A stretch of 64,000 bases of DNA from Rhizoclosmatium globosum (taxonomy: Eukaryota; Chytridiomycota; Chytridiomycetes; Chytridiales; Chytriomycetaceae). The translations under genes were made by a program, and so were the position numbers. The notes below the pieces were generated by a model that had not been told where the DNA came from, ran no database searches, and worked only from the letters and a program-made list of their open reading frames with translations. Location: NCBI GenBank assembly GCA_002104985.1, contig MCGO01000011.1, forward strand, positions 62,001 through 126,000, written 5' to 3'. Each line of letters starts with the position of its first letter. Position 1 is the first letter of the stretch. Shown here in pieces: positions 32,576-43,369 of this stretch.

Positions 32576-35500
32576 ATTAAGCGTCTCTAGCCCCAAAACC
32601 ACAACACAACTTGCAAAGTTTGGCCCAGACCCCCTCACTGGTGAACTTGGACTTCACCAAATCAAGACATACTTCCGAGACCTATTCGATATCTACAAAG
32701 GCTCTTCGATCCAACGCAAGGAAACTAGATCTGACGACTACCTCCATGGACTCATTACCAAGTGGCCAGGAGGTGTGCGACCATCCAAGTGCACTGCCAA
32801 CTCCACCCAAAAGTATGACGATCCTGCTCCGCCAAAAGCTCCCAATGCCAACCAAACTCAAACGCCATCGACCTCTCGCACTTACAAGAAGACTCCCTGC
32901 GCGAAGTGTGGATCGGAAACCTGTGGATTTGTCGCAGCAGGTGTAGATTGCCCAAAATGCCCTGAAAACGGTTGCTACGGACACCTGCCCCCTTGTAACC
33001 CATTCAAAATTGCAAAGTTCCAAAAGAAGCAAGCGGATATGAAGCAAAGAAACGAAGCCAATAAAGTTTCCCCTGCCATCTACTCTCCACTTTGTCCACT
33101 CCCTCTCGACTGTGACAGTGATGAAGAAGACTCAGAAATGACTGTGCCCCCACTCCAACCACTCCAACAAGTATCTGTCCAGCCACAAACACCAACAACC
33201 CCACCAAAACGCAGCTACGCCCAAGCAGCATCAACCCCCAAGACCAATCAAGATCAATTGCCAGCTCCTATCGAAAATCCGCAAAAAGGTGTTTCCGGGA
33301 GTTGTGCTCCGGAATCGAGAGTTGTGAGCGAAACCCCTGTTGCAGTGACAACTCCAGTTGTATCACGCACAGACAGCGCGGGGGTGGAGCTCGACAACTC
33401 ACATGATGTGAGTTGTCAACTTAACACTTCCATTGATCAGGCATACTCTCACCCCAACAAATTAGAACCCAACTGTCTATGCACCACTATTATAGATTTA
33501 ACAACTGCCTCAGCCAATGTTGCACTTAATCAAATCCCAAAGTCAAAAGTTACAGCCCAACGTTGGCATCTCCGTGCAAATCATGCAAACCTTGAAACTA
33601 TTATTGCATCCTCTAAAGTAGTAAGAAATATGGATATTGCGAAAGCCCCAATGGATTCCACCTGTCCCTGCCGCACCGAAACTTGTACTCACTGCATTAA
33701 AGGAAAAATGCGCAGGTATCCCTACACTGGACATGATGGAACACACTTCCACAAACCTGCAGAAGTGTTCACTGCCGATGCAGTCTATGCCAAACGCCCA
33801 GACATTTATGGGAATGTTGGAGCCATTATTATTGTATGCGCTGCTACAGCTATGAAATTCATCTACCTCTTTAAAAGCAGAACAGAACTATATGACCGCG
33901 TAAAATTCTTTATGAAGTGGGTTGACCGAATTCACCCTCATACAAACAGAAAATGGCGACTAGACCCAATTAGTGAACACACTGGCAGCGAACTTGCAGA
34001 AATTCTTCAAGAGTTGGGTGTCCAAAAGCAACTCGGCACCCAAGGGGGCCATCAACTTCAATTCAAAGTGGAACGTTACAACTATACTGCCTTTGACAAA
34101 ATTCGATCAACAATCAGTGCCACAGAAGTTACAGATGGCCTCTGGGGATGGGCTCTACTCAACTCAGGGTATTATGACAACCGACTTCTCACAAAATCAG
34201 CAAACAATCATTCAATCACCCCTTTTGAACAATGGTTCAACTATCCCCCAGACTGCACAAACTGGAGGACAGGATTTTGCATTGTGACATTCAGGAAGTC
34301 AGATACTGTCGTGGACGCAAACAAAGTCGATGAACGGGGAGAAGAAGGTAGATTCCTCGGATATGGAGACTATGATGGTCATGAAGTGGTTTCAAAAGCA
34401 TGGGCTGTCTGGAAGAAAGGGACCCCCATCTCAAACCCCCCAAAGTACACCCGCAACGCTTATTTTTATGAAAACACCTTCAAATTTAGCGATCTCAATT
34501 TCAATGACCCCCTACTCCAGACAGAAGAATCCTCGTGGATAGAAGACTTCCTTGCCATGGCACCCTCCCATCAACCACAACTTCCCAACCATCAAATAGT
34601 GCCTGCCCCAGCCACTAACCCACCACCCCCCGTGGAACAAGAACATGACCCATCATCTAACACAATCCTCCCTGTTGAACAAGCAATTCAACACCGCCCT
34701 GAACGTGATCGTCGACCACCAAACCGAACAGTCCTTCCAGACCATCGCATCAAAAACCCAAAGAAAGCCAAAGTAGACAATGCCACTATCATGCCCAATG
34801 CCTCAACTGCCATTTCTGGTCTTGTAAACAGAGGGAATGGTTATGTTTCAATGACAACAAGATCCCAACTAACTAAAGTCACTCTCAAGCCAGGCCAGCC
34901 AGGATACATACCCCCCTCCTCACGCAAGACTACAACTTCCACAACATCATCGAGCTCTAAACAATCCAAACCCTCTTCCAAATCCTCATCTGCCTTTTCA
35001 GCAACAATTAACAATTCAGACGACGAAACTTTACCTGAACTTCTCCTATCCGACAGTGATGAGGAATCACCCTCACTTAAATGCTCAAAACAAAACTCAG
35101 CAGTATCTACAGAACAAGAAATACGTGCAGCTCCTATCGAAAATCCGCAAAAAGGTGTTTCCGGGAGTTGTGCTCCGGAATCGAGAGTTGTGAGCGAAAC
35201 CCCTGTTGCAGTGACAACTCCAGTTGTATCACGCACAGACAGCGCGGGGGTGGAGCTCGACAACTCACATGATGTGAGTTGTCAATTTAACACTTCCACT
35301 GATCAGGCATACTCTCACTCTACTTCTTCAGAGACAATAACCACCATGCTTCTTGACAGTGGTTGCAACAATCACCTACTCCCATGTTCTAACACTATGC
35401 ACGACACCTATTCATCAACCCCAAAAATTTATACAACCTCATCCTCTGGGTCATTTATTGCCGGATCTGGTACATATGGCAAACAGCAACTCCAATCAAT

Positions 35501-37691
35501 TATCCCAATAGTCCTCACAAAAGTTGAGGAAGTACCGAGCTCTTCGCGCGGACTAATTGCCGAATCACAACTAATGCGTGACAATGCACTTGATATCTGG
35601 AACGACAGCAAGACCATGAACAAATACATTGGAACCTTCAAACGAAATAAAGAAGGGGCACCCATTGGATTTCAGGAAGTCCCCGCAGTCATTCCAGAAA
35701 GCAATGGAACTTGGAATATACCTATTAAACCACCATCACAGACCTCACTCACGTCGCCAAATACACCAACCCAGGTGGGGTCGATGCAGCGTTGCGCATT
35801 GCCGACGAGTATGCAGAGTGAAGTTTCAGAGATGGGGGGGTCAGCGCACATCTCTGGAATGGATCTCGCAAACTCACTACATGTGAGCGATTATCTTGAT
35901 TTATTTGAAGCACTTGCATGCTCTCATTTTGCTGTTCAAGATGAGGAGTCCGAAATCCACTTTGAAATCCATGATGAGCTCAAATTTCTCATTGCCATTG
36001 CCCAAAACAATCCAGCACTCTCTGCAACGTTTACAGACTCAAACACAAATAACACAGCCAATACAACATTTGCAGGACCCCGCAATATTGCAGAAGCAAA
36101 ACGACGCCTGGACTGGCACAAATGGGAAGAAGCAATCTTCAAAGAACTCACTTCCCACAAGCTCAAATTTAAAAGCTTTGAACTTGTGCCACGAAAGAAA
36201 GGTATGAATGTATTACCAACCATGTGGGTCTTCAAAATTAAACTGGACGACTCTACGGGAGTCGAGGAATACAAAGCTCGTATGATTGTCCACGGAGGAC
36301 ACCAAATTAACACTGACCCACACTCTACTTTCTCTCCAACTCCTGCAATGGCAGCACTCTTCATGCTCCTCTCTATAATCTCCAAACGCGATATGACAGT
36401 GTACAATACCGATTTTGCATCAGCATTCCTGAACGCACTCACCAAATATGCTATATATGCCCAACAAGCACCAGGAACAGTTGCGCCAGGAACAGAACAC
36501 CTTGTTATGCTCCTTCTCAAATGTATAAATGGAATCAAGGAGGGTCCACGCTGGTGGAACGAAACATATGGGAAGAAGGTCGCGGAACTTGGTTATAAGG
36601 AATGTATCGATATGCCATGCCTCTATGTCAAAGTAGTGGACAACAAACTACTAATTCTATACACTTATGTGGACGATCAAAAAGCAGCTTGCGACCGAGG
36701 CTTGGAATCGATTATGGAAAAAGACATTGCGGAACTCAACAAAGTCTTTCCACTGCGAGACACCATTGATGCCCCCTTCTTAGCCATTCAAAACGTCAAA
36801 GTTGAAGGAGGATATATTGCTCATCAGATTCCAGCCAAGAAAGTCATTCTGGATGCATTTTGGGATGGATACACTAAGAATGAATGCCCTATGCCGTCAA
36901 CGTACAACCCAGACTGGGACATGCCACCAACTGATATTGATGCACAATTCTACACTGACAACAATATCAATTACAGAAAATCAGTCGCACCACTCCAGTA
37001 CCTGGTACACACAGACCCATACCTTGCAAACGTATACAGGACACTGGCAAGCCACTACCATGATCCCAATATTTCACATTGGAAACTCTTCAAACATGCA
37101 ATTGGTTACGTTGCCAGAACACTAAACTTTGGGCTATTCTTTCCCAAAGAGGGCGATCTGGTTTTAAGAAGCTACTACGACTCGGATTTTGCCAAAGACA
37201 CAGTAACTCGAAAATCAATCTCTAGCGAAATTCACACGTTGGGTGGTACAGTTATCAATGCTAAATGCCAGTCACAAAAAACAGTTGCAACATCTGTCCT
37301 TGAAGCTGAAGTTATTGCAGCTAATGCAGGTACCGAAAACACTATCTGCTTCCGTCGTCTACTCAACGAACTTGGGATTATGCAAGTGGAACCAACTCCA
37401 ATCTATTGCGATAACGACACAGCCGTCGAAATCTTCCACAACAACTGCAACCGCAACAAATCAAAACACATTGATGTCCGTCATATGGCCATCAGAGAAA
37501 GACAAAAGCAGGGACTCATCTACGCAAACAACATCAAAGGAACCGAAAACCCAGCAAATCCAAATACAAAACCTGTCACCAAGGAAGAACTTAAACAACA
37601 ACGAGCTCGCATCAACGTTATGGATCTGACACCTTACCTACCCAGTTCCAGTTGCGAGGCGTATAAACCGAAATCAATCCCATCAATTTAA
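32541..37691 (+). CDS. Copia polyprotein with rearranged order, gag N-terminus missing
   Basis: Open frame without stops. The first codon of the open stretch is GTG inside the LTR and the first in-frame ATG is only near 33038, so the gag start is absent. Order of parts: gag remnant with Cys clusters (32890-33000); first copy of a 191-bp repeat; GAG-pre-integrase and integrase (His-Leu-Arg-Ala-Asn-His, Cys-Thr-His-Cys, about 33555-34480); second copy of the repeat; aspartic protease (Leu-Leu-Asp-Ser-Gly-Cys, about 35345-35700); reverse transcriptase (about 36070-36900, Tyr-Val-Asp-Asp near 36667); RNase H (about 37150-37600, with Asp-Ser-Asp and Ala-Glu-Val-Ile-Ala-Ala-type motifs). In canonical Copia elements the protease precedes the integrase. 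The integrase core has candidate acidic residues but in a divergent context, so activity is doubtful. Confidence 0.88.
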   Translation: MIPLLTPTRSFRLSVSSPKTTTQLAKFGPDPLTGELGLHQIKTYFRDLFDIYKGSSIQRKETRSDDYLHGLITKWPGGVRPSKCTANSTQKYDDPAPPKAPNANQTQTPSTSRTYKKTPCAKCGSETCGFVAAGVDCPKCPENGCYGHLPPCNPFKIAKFQKKQADMKQRNEANKVSPAIYSPLCPLPLDCDSDEEDSEMTVPPLQPLQQVSVQPQTPTTPPKRSYAQAASTPKTNQDQLPAPIENPQKGVSGSCAPESRVVSETPVAVTTPVVSRTDSAGVELDNSHDVSCQLNTSIDQAYSHPNKLEPNCLCTTIIDLTTASANVALNQIPKSKVTAQRWHLRANHANLETIIASSKVVRNMDIAKAPMDSTCPCRTETCTHCIKGKMRRYPYTGHDGTHFHKPAEVFTADAVYAKRPDIYGNVGAIIIVCAATAMKFIYLFKSRTELYDRVKFFMKWVDRIHPHTNRKWRLDPISEHTGSELAEILQELGVQKQLGTQGGHQLQFKVERYNYTAFDKIRSTISATEVTDGLWGWALLNSGYYDNRLLTKSANNHSITPFEQWFNYPPDCTNWRTGFCIVTFRKSDTVVDANKVDERGEEGRFLGYGDYDGHEVVSKAWAVWKKGTPISNPPKYTRNAYFYENTFKFSDLNFNDPLLQTEESSWIEDFLAMAPSHQPQLPNHQIVPAPATNPPPPVEQEHDPSSNTILPVEQAIQHRPERDRRPPNRTVLPDHRIKNPKKAKVDNATIMPNASTAISGLVNRGNGYVSMTTRSQLTKVTLKPGQPGYIPPSSRKTTTSTTSSSSKQSKPSSKSSSAFSATINNSDDETLPELLLSDSDEESPSLKCSKQNSAVSTEQEIRAAPIENPQKGVSGSCAPESRVVSETPVAVTTPVVSRTDSAGVELDNSHDVSCQFNTSTDQAYSHSTSSETITTMLLDSGCNNHLLPCSNTMHDTYSSTPKIYTTSSSGSFIAGSGTYGKQQLQSIIPIVLTKVEEVPSSSRGLIAESQLMRDNALDIWNDSKTMNKYIGTFKRNKEGAPIGFQEVPAVIPESNGTWNIPIKPPSQTSLTSPNTPTQVGSMQRCALPTSMQSEVSEMGGSAHISGMDLANSLHVSDYLDLFEALACSHFAVQDEESEIHFEIHDELKFLIAIAQNNPALSATFTDSNTNNTANTTFAGPRNIAEAKRRLDWHKWEEAIFKELTSHKLKFKSFELVPRKKGMNVLPTMWVFKIKLDDSTGVEEYKARMIVHGGHQINTDPHSTFSPTPAMAALFMLLSIISKRDMTVYNTDFASAFLNALTKYAIYAQQAPGTVAPGTEHLVMLLLKCINGIKEGPRWWNETYGKKVAELGYKECIDMPCLYVKVVDNKLLILYTYVDDQKAACDRGLESIMEKDIAELNKVFPLRDTIDAPFLAIQNVKVEGGYIAHQIPAKKVILDAFWDGYTKNECPMPSTYNPDWDMPPTDIDAQFYTDNNINYRKSVAPLQYLVHTDPYLANVYRTLASHYHDPNISHWKLFKHAIGYVARTLNFGLFFPKEGDLVLRSYYDSDFAKDTVTRKSISSEIHTLGGTVINAKCQSQKTVATSVLEAEVIAANAGTENTICFRRLLNELGIMQVEPTPIYCDNDTAVEIFHNNCNRNKSKHIDVRHMAIRERQKQGLIYANNIKGTENPANPNTKPVTKEELKQQRARINVMDLTPYLPSSSCEAYKPKSIPSI
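33262..33452 (+). repeat. 191-bp direct repeat inside Copia frame, copy 1
   Basis: Identical in length to 35128-35318, with two mismatches near the 3' end, and translated in the same frame. Encodes a Pro/Ser/Val-rich segment containing Gly-Val-Ser-Gly-Ser-Cys-Ala-Pro and His-Asp-Val-Ser-Cys. Confidence 0.92.
35128..35318 (+). repeat. 191-bp direct repeat inside Copia frame, copy 2
   Basis: Partner of 33262-33452; immediately precedes the displaced protease segment. Confidence 0.92.
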
Positions 37692-37867
37692 TAGTGAATA
37701 TATGAGGGTGGAAGGAACGGATTTTTCTTTATCTTTCGCTCTTTGAAACTCGCGCTGTTGTGATACCATCGCTCACACCTACGCGCTCCTTTAGGTAATA
37801 AACATCTTTCGCTCTTTGAAACTCGCGCTGTTGTGATACCATCGCTCACACCTACGCGCTCCTTTAG
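37663..37867 (+). repeat. Right LTR with internal 64-bp tandem repeat
   Basis: Second long terminal repeat; the polyprotein stop codon lies inside it. Followed directly by TTGAT, the putative target-site duplication. Confidence 0.9.
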
Positions 37868-37984
37868 TTGATTGTGATCTGATAATCAAAGCGGATCCAA
37901 CATCCTTGGCTGGAGCTGCAATGGGGGTAGTCGAGTCGTTCGAAAAATTAGTTGTAACGGAATCCAAAATTGGCGAGAGAGAAG

Positions 37985-38235
37985 TTTTGAGGGCTGCTCC
38001 ACACATAGTGTCGATTGAGGAAGCTCCGCTCAACCAGTTTATCCCGGAAACAGAACCATAGTCTCCATATTGGATGCAGCATAACACTGGATCAATTAAT
38101 CTAAAGAAATGAGGCCACACACCTTTGGCAACTTGGCAGTCGTTGGCTGCAGCCTTGTACGCACGTTAGATGAACTCAGATCACCGGATAAACTTGCTGT
38201 CGCGTTTTCAAAGGGAGCAACCAGGAGGATGGGTG
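37985..38235 (-). pseudogene. LRR gene 5' remnant
   Basis: Minus-strand sequence matches the first exon, first intron and cap exon of LRR copy 2 (compare 25090-25335): Asp-Pro-Val-x-Cys-Cys and [10 protein letters not shown]. It lacks everything downstream and its start region is altered. It sits head-to-head with the intact phosphatase gene, apparently the original site of the LRR/phosphatase pair. The 118 bp between it and the right LTR (37868-37985) is not recognised. Confidence 0.78.
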
Positions 38236-38353
38236 AGTCCACTTCGCAGCAGAAGAAAATATGGACTTCCAACTTGGATCCCGAAAGTATAATGGTCTCT
38301 TTCATATTTTCAGAAAACAGAATCCTTCTCACTTCCTTTTCCTTTGTTCGAAA

Positions 38354-39725
38354 ATGACATCTCCAAAACGAAAGCTGTTGATAGTTCTAGATCTCAACGG
38401 CACTCTGATCGACCGGTTATCCAAAGGCCCCGAACGAGTGTTAGCGAACCGGAATCCGCTATGTCCCAAGGAACCGGATACGACGCTCAACAGGAACAAG
38501 TTGAGTTAGATGTCGCTTTTGGTAGTTAGTTAGCAGATATGGACAACTGACACTGGCACAAAAAAGAGTGTTCCTGCGGCCGTACTTGGACGTCTTTCTT
38601 CAGTTCCTTCTCGATAACTTCCATGTTTCTGCGTGGACGTCTGCAACGCCAAAGAACTCGGGCCCGCTCGTCGACTTTATCTTTGAGCCGTTTGGAGGTG
38701 CGAAGCCGCTTGAGTTTGTGTGGTGAGTTGTGTGTTTTGGAGGGAGAGAGTGGTTGATTGGGGGCTGATGCCGTTTGGTTTTGGTTTGGTTTGGCAGGGA
38801 TCGAGAGAAGTGTATTATTGAGCCCACGCCTGAGAAGGAGTACAATTCTGTCAAGGACCTCACGAAAATATGGCTTGATAATTCGGAGGGAGAAGATGCT
38901 GCGAATCCAAAGGGCCTGTGGAATGAGCACAATACGATCTTGGTTGATGATTCAGCGTGCAAGTCTTGCCGGACACCCCTTAATCATCTATTGGTTCCAA
39001 CCTTCAGCGTCGGGGACACGAAACTAACACGGAACTGTGATGAAGATACTTGTACGTTTTCATCTTGCAATGAGTGTAAGCTGACGTCGCCATTTCTATT
39101 TATAGGTCTGCTGTCTACTGTATCTTACCTCAAAGCTATGCTTGAAGCGCATGCGTTTGCAGAAAGCAAGAACTGTGAATGGTCCGTCCAAACGTACATG
39201 AAGGAGACACCGTTGTATATTGAGTCCGGAAACGATAATGCAGTCTACCTACGGAATGAACATATCGTGAGCCCAACGCGTGAAATGTATATCAACAGAC
39301 ACCGATCTGGACCAGAGAGGGAATTGCTTGGAGAGATTGCGACTATTCCTCCGTTTGATTCTGCCAACAATAAACGGTGGCCCGCCAAGAAGCAGTGGGA
39401 ACCTCGATCGCCTGGATGGAAGCAGAAAGCGAATGGACAAATACCGCGTGAAACTGAAAATGGGGATCAGATGGAAGGGGTGGTTGCGAATGGAGTTGTT
39501 GATGATGGAGTTGCTGCTGACAGAATTAATGGTGAGGAGGAGAGAGAAGTGGGAGGCTCGGCCAAGAAGATCAAGAAAAAGAAGAGTAAAGGGAAAAAGA
39601 AGCGGGCAGAGAACATGATGAGCCAGGATGAGGGTGAGGTGGCTGCAGGGCAACAGAAGGAGACAGAAGCAAGTGAGCAACACCAGCGAAAGAAGCGTGA
39701 ATCCTCAATATCAGACGCCGAATGA
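38354..39725 (+). CDS. FCP1/SCP-like HAD phosphatase (NIF domain)
   Basis: From ATG 38354: Leu-Leu-Ile-Val-Leu-Asp-Leu-Asn-Gly-Thr-Leu, then (after an intron or frame change near 38510-38560) Arg-Val-Phe-Leu-Arg-Pro-Tyr-Leu-Asp, Ala-Trp-Thr-Ser-Ala, Phe-Val-Trp-Asp-Arg, Val-Lys-Asp-Leu-Thr-Lys-Ile-Trp and Asn-Thr-Ile-Leu-Val-Asp-Asp-Ser. These are the successive motifs of the FCP1-homology (NLI-interacting factor) domain, which acts on phosphoserine, classically of the RNA polymerase II C-terminal repeat. The first motif is DxNxT rather than DxDxT, so the usual acid/base Asp is Asn. Introns are visible at about 38722-38797 and 39050-39105. The C-terminus is basic (poly-Lys), suggesting a nuclear location. 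This is the only complete copy; 5' fragments occur at 21255 and 25505. Confidence 0.8.
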
Positions 39726-39832
39726 GCAGTAAATGGCAGTAAAATGGGGCAAACAAATAAACGAATAACCAACAAAGAAAGAGCACGTCTCGATCCCTTT
39801 TTTCCGACACCAACCAAAACCAACCACCCAAA

Positions 39833-41986
39833 ATGCATCCCACCGCGACATCGTCGTTCGATCCGCGCATTGGCGAGAAAGAAGCGGCGGCCATCCACGC
39901 GGCAGCCGTCACGAGAAACTACGCAATCAACCCGCGAATGGGTTTGTTTTGTTGTTTATTTCCTCGGCGGTGCTAACCCTAGGTTTGCTATCCCTCCTTC
40001 CTCCCTTTAGACTACCGCACAGTCTCCGGAGTAAACGGTCCTCTCGTGATTCTCGATGATGTCAAGGTGCGACGTGGAACAAGGGTGGAATGATTGTCAA
40101 CTAACACGCCCTCCTTCTCCTTCAAATCAATCTAGTTCCCAAAGTTTGCTGAAATTGTCGAATTGACCCTGCCCGATGGAACAAAGCGATCCGGTCAAGT
40201 CCTCGAAGTCCAAGGGAAACGTGCCATCGTCCAAGTATGTTGCTTTTTCTTCCTCTCTCGCACACCGCCCCCCCAAACAACAGCCTGCTAATACCGCGAT
40301 ACCTGCTTTGTTTTACAGGTCTTTGAAGGAACCTCGGGAGTCGATGTGAAGGCCACTCGCGTCTCTTTCACTGGTGACATTCTGAAAATCCCCGTGTCTG
40401 AGGATATGTTGGGACGTGTGTTTAACGGCTCTGGAAAGGCGATTGACCGTGGACCAAAGGTCTTTGCTGAAGACTATTTGGATATTCAGGGACAGCCCAT
40501 CAACCCATTCTCCAGAACATATCCTGAAGGTATGATTTCATACGCAACAAACAAGAGGAGTTTACTCGCTATTCATAGAAATGTTCCAAACGGGTATCTC
40601 TGCTATTGATACCATGAACTCTGTCGCTCGTGGACAAAAGATTCCTATTTTCTCTGCCTCTGGTTTGCCTCACAATGAGGTAAACAGTCAACCCATTTTT
40701 CCTTCTTCCTTACAAACACGCATAATCTCACCCTCTTTTTCCTGTGAAAAGATTGCCGCTCAAATCTGTCGTCAAGCTGGTCTCGTGAAGCGTATCGATA
40801 AGGGCGTTCTTGACGGCCACGAGGACAACTTCGCCATCGTGTTCGGAGCTATGGGTGTCAACATGGAAACCGCGCGTTTCTTCAAACAGGATTTCGAGGA
40901 AAACGGATCTATCGAGCGTGTCACATTGTTCTTGAACTTGGCAAACGATCCAACGTGAGTTTTTGGTGATAAGCAAGAGGAAAAGAAACTTAACGGCCCC
41001 AATCTTCAGCATCGAACGTATTATTACCCCAAGATTGGCCCTCACAACCGCCGAATACTATGCATACCAACTCGAAAAGCACGTCCTTGTTATCTTGACT
41101 GACATGAGCTCTTACGCTGACGCGTTGCGTGAAGTTTCTGCTGCCCGTGAAGAAGTCCCAGGTCGTCGTGGTTACCCCGGTTACATGTACACAGATTTGT
41201 CCACCATTTACGAACGTGCCGGTCGTGTCGCCGGAAGAAACGGATCCATCACCCAAATCCCAATTTTGACCATGCCAAACGATGGTAACTTCAACTCTAT
41301 TCATGAAATCCACAAAAGAAGCGTATTAAATTTTCCTTCCTTCTCCGCCCAACCAGATATCACCCACCCAATCCCAGATTTGACAGGATACATTACCGAA
41401 GGCCAAATCTACGTTGACCGTCAACTACACAACCGTCAAATCTACCCACCCATCAACGTCCTCCCCTCCCTGTCACGACTTATGAAATCCGCTATTGGTG
41501 AGAACATGACGAGAAAGGACCACGGAGACGTGTCGAACCAGTTGTATGCAAAGTACGCGATTGGAAGAGACGCTGCGGCCATGAAGGCTGTCGTTGGAGA
41601 GGAGGCGTTGAATCAGGAGGATAAATTGAGTTTGGAGTTTTTGGATAAGTTTGAAAAGACGTTTATTGCGCAGGGTGAGTTGTGTATTGTTTGAAAAGGG
41701 TTTGGAAAGATTTGGTGTCTGATGTGTGAGAGTGTAGGTTACAATGAGGGCCGTACCATCTTTGAGTCGTTGGACCTTGCTTGGTCGCTTTTGAGAATCT
41801 TCCCTAAGGAGATGTTGAACCGTATTCCAGCAAACATTCTTGCCGAATACTACGTGAGTCGTTTGTGCATATGGTTGATCTCTGGTTTAGCTAATAATAT
41901 GTTTATGATAGCAACGTGAGAGAAAAGCAGGAAGTGGAGAGAGAGCTGCTGGCGCAACTGACAGAATGCCAGGCGAGAGCAAGTAA
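39833..41986 (+). CDS. VMA2: V-type ATPase subunit B
   Basis: Regulatory, non-catalytic B subunit of the V1 sector, which drives proton pumping into vacuoles and endosomes. About nine exons with GT-AG introns, all in consistent phase. Motifs include [65 protein letters not shown], and [11 protein letters not shown]. Near-full family length. ATG 39833 lies 107 bp after the phosphatase stop. No frame break was found, in contrast to the first 12 kb. Confidence 0.96.
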
Positions 41987-42274
41987 ATCGTCTGTCTGGA
42001 TTCCCGAGGTGTCCCTTCAAATGATACTCTTTTTGCTTTACCCTAAACCCCTCCGCCTGTGTTGTTGTTGTTTTTTCATTTGTTGACTTCATCCTTGAAT
42101 AAAGATGTTGTTTGATGTCCTTTAAATGGCTCGTTCCCCTTTCGTTTGCGTTTTGGGCTTGCCCTTTTCTCCAAATTAATTGTTTGATGAAGGGAGCAAA
42201 ACTTTCTTTGCAAATTGGTTGATAGAGGGAAATCCACTCAACAAAAAAACTATTCTCGAAATCAATCCAGTGAT

Positions 42275-43203
42275 ATGTTCAAGCTTCCAAAGCACGGTCA
42301 CGGTCACTTAGCTCGCTCCAACGAAGGATACACCACCCAGCCACCACCATACCCACCAAACAACAACCAACCGCCTTTTGACGGATACCTCGCTGAATCC
42401 AACTACTTTTCCTACCAGAACAATTCAGGCAGGTGGAAAACCAACAGTCTGAGACAAATATCCCGGTCTCCACTTGTGGTTGCCATGGTTCTTGCGCTGA
42501 TTGCTACGGGGATGGTCGTTGCTGCTACAATTAATCCGGCATTTTACTCTTTTTATTATTCCGTGTCACCCTTCGGAAGTGTGGTTGAGTAAGTTTAGTG
42601 AGGGTTCCCTTCATCCTTGTTTAATGGTTTACTACTAGGGAGACGGGGCTCTTTCAGTCACGAATCTGTCAAGATCAGAATTGCACAATTTATGGAGGGG
42701 ATTTGTGCACTATGTTGAAAAACAAGAAGTGGTTTGTTGGTACGGGATTGTTACTACCAACTGCGGAGTGTTCTGGTTTGGCAGCAATTCGGGTGGGTCT
42801 CATAATTGGTATGCTTGTGTTTACTTGTCTTGCATTAATGACTTATTGTAAAATATCTCAGCTGATGTTATTTTGTTGTTTGGAACGTTAGCATTGGTGC
42901 ACCAATACCGAATCGGGCTATTGTGGGCAAAAAGGCTAGCAATAGGCATTTTGGCTCTAAGTAGTAAGAGAGCGTTTCTAATTGTTGTTTTTTTCTTGGT
43001 TGTGACTTAGTGCCATATTTTTAGTACTCTTGTTGCTGACTTTGATTGCTGGCTTCGTACACTTGAAAACGATGCCATTATTTACAGTAAGCGAGGACAC
43101 AGACAAAATAATTCTTGGCTCCAGCTTTTACTTGCTTGTTGGAGGAGCTTTTGTCGAAGTGATGGCTGGTGGATTTGTTTTGTGGATTGGAAGGATTGTG
43201 TGA
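42275..43203 (+). CDS. Four-helix membrane protein, unknown
   Basis: ATG 42275 (an in-frame upstream start at 42215 is TTG). A Pro/Asn/Tyr-rich N-terminus of about 65 residues precedes TM1 (Val-Val-Ala-Met-Val-Leu-Ala-Leu-Ile). An extracytoplasmic loop with several Cys follows (Cys-Gln-Asp-Gln-Asn-Cys, Asp-Leu-Cys, Glu-Cys-Ser). TM2 to TM4 end with Gly-Gly-Phe-Val-Leu-Trp-Ile-Gly. Introns lie at about 42590-42640, 42809-42860 and 42960-43021. Topology resembles SUR7/claudin-type four-helix proteins with a Cys loop, but no signature was firm enough to assign a family. No signal peptide precedes TM1. Confidence 0.65.
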
Positions 43204-43369
43204 TATTGCTTCCTTTTGTTTCTATTCTTTGTTTGCTTCTTTTTCAAGATATTATTGTTAGTAAATGGCGCGATTTCGAGGCACTGCTTTGAGAGGGCGA
43301 AGGACATTTTTGGAATCACACAGAATCACCCTTTGAATACTCTCACGTAACGAAAAAACAAAAACAAAG

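Larger units (their letters stand above)
32371..37867 (+). mobile_element. Copia-type (Pseudoviridae-like) LTR retrotransposon
   Basis: Element of 5497 bp with 205-bp long terminal repeats differing at one base, flanked by a 5-bp target duplication TTGAT (32366-32370 and 37868-37872). One 1716-codon open frame fills the interior. The near-identity of the repeats and the open frame suggest recent insertion. LTR ends read ATAAACC...CCTTTAG rather than the usual TG...CA. No convincing primer-binding site follows the left repeat. Inserted in LRR-family territory between copy 3 and an LRR 5' remnant. Confidence 0.9.
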
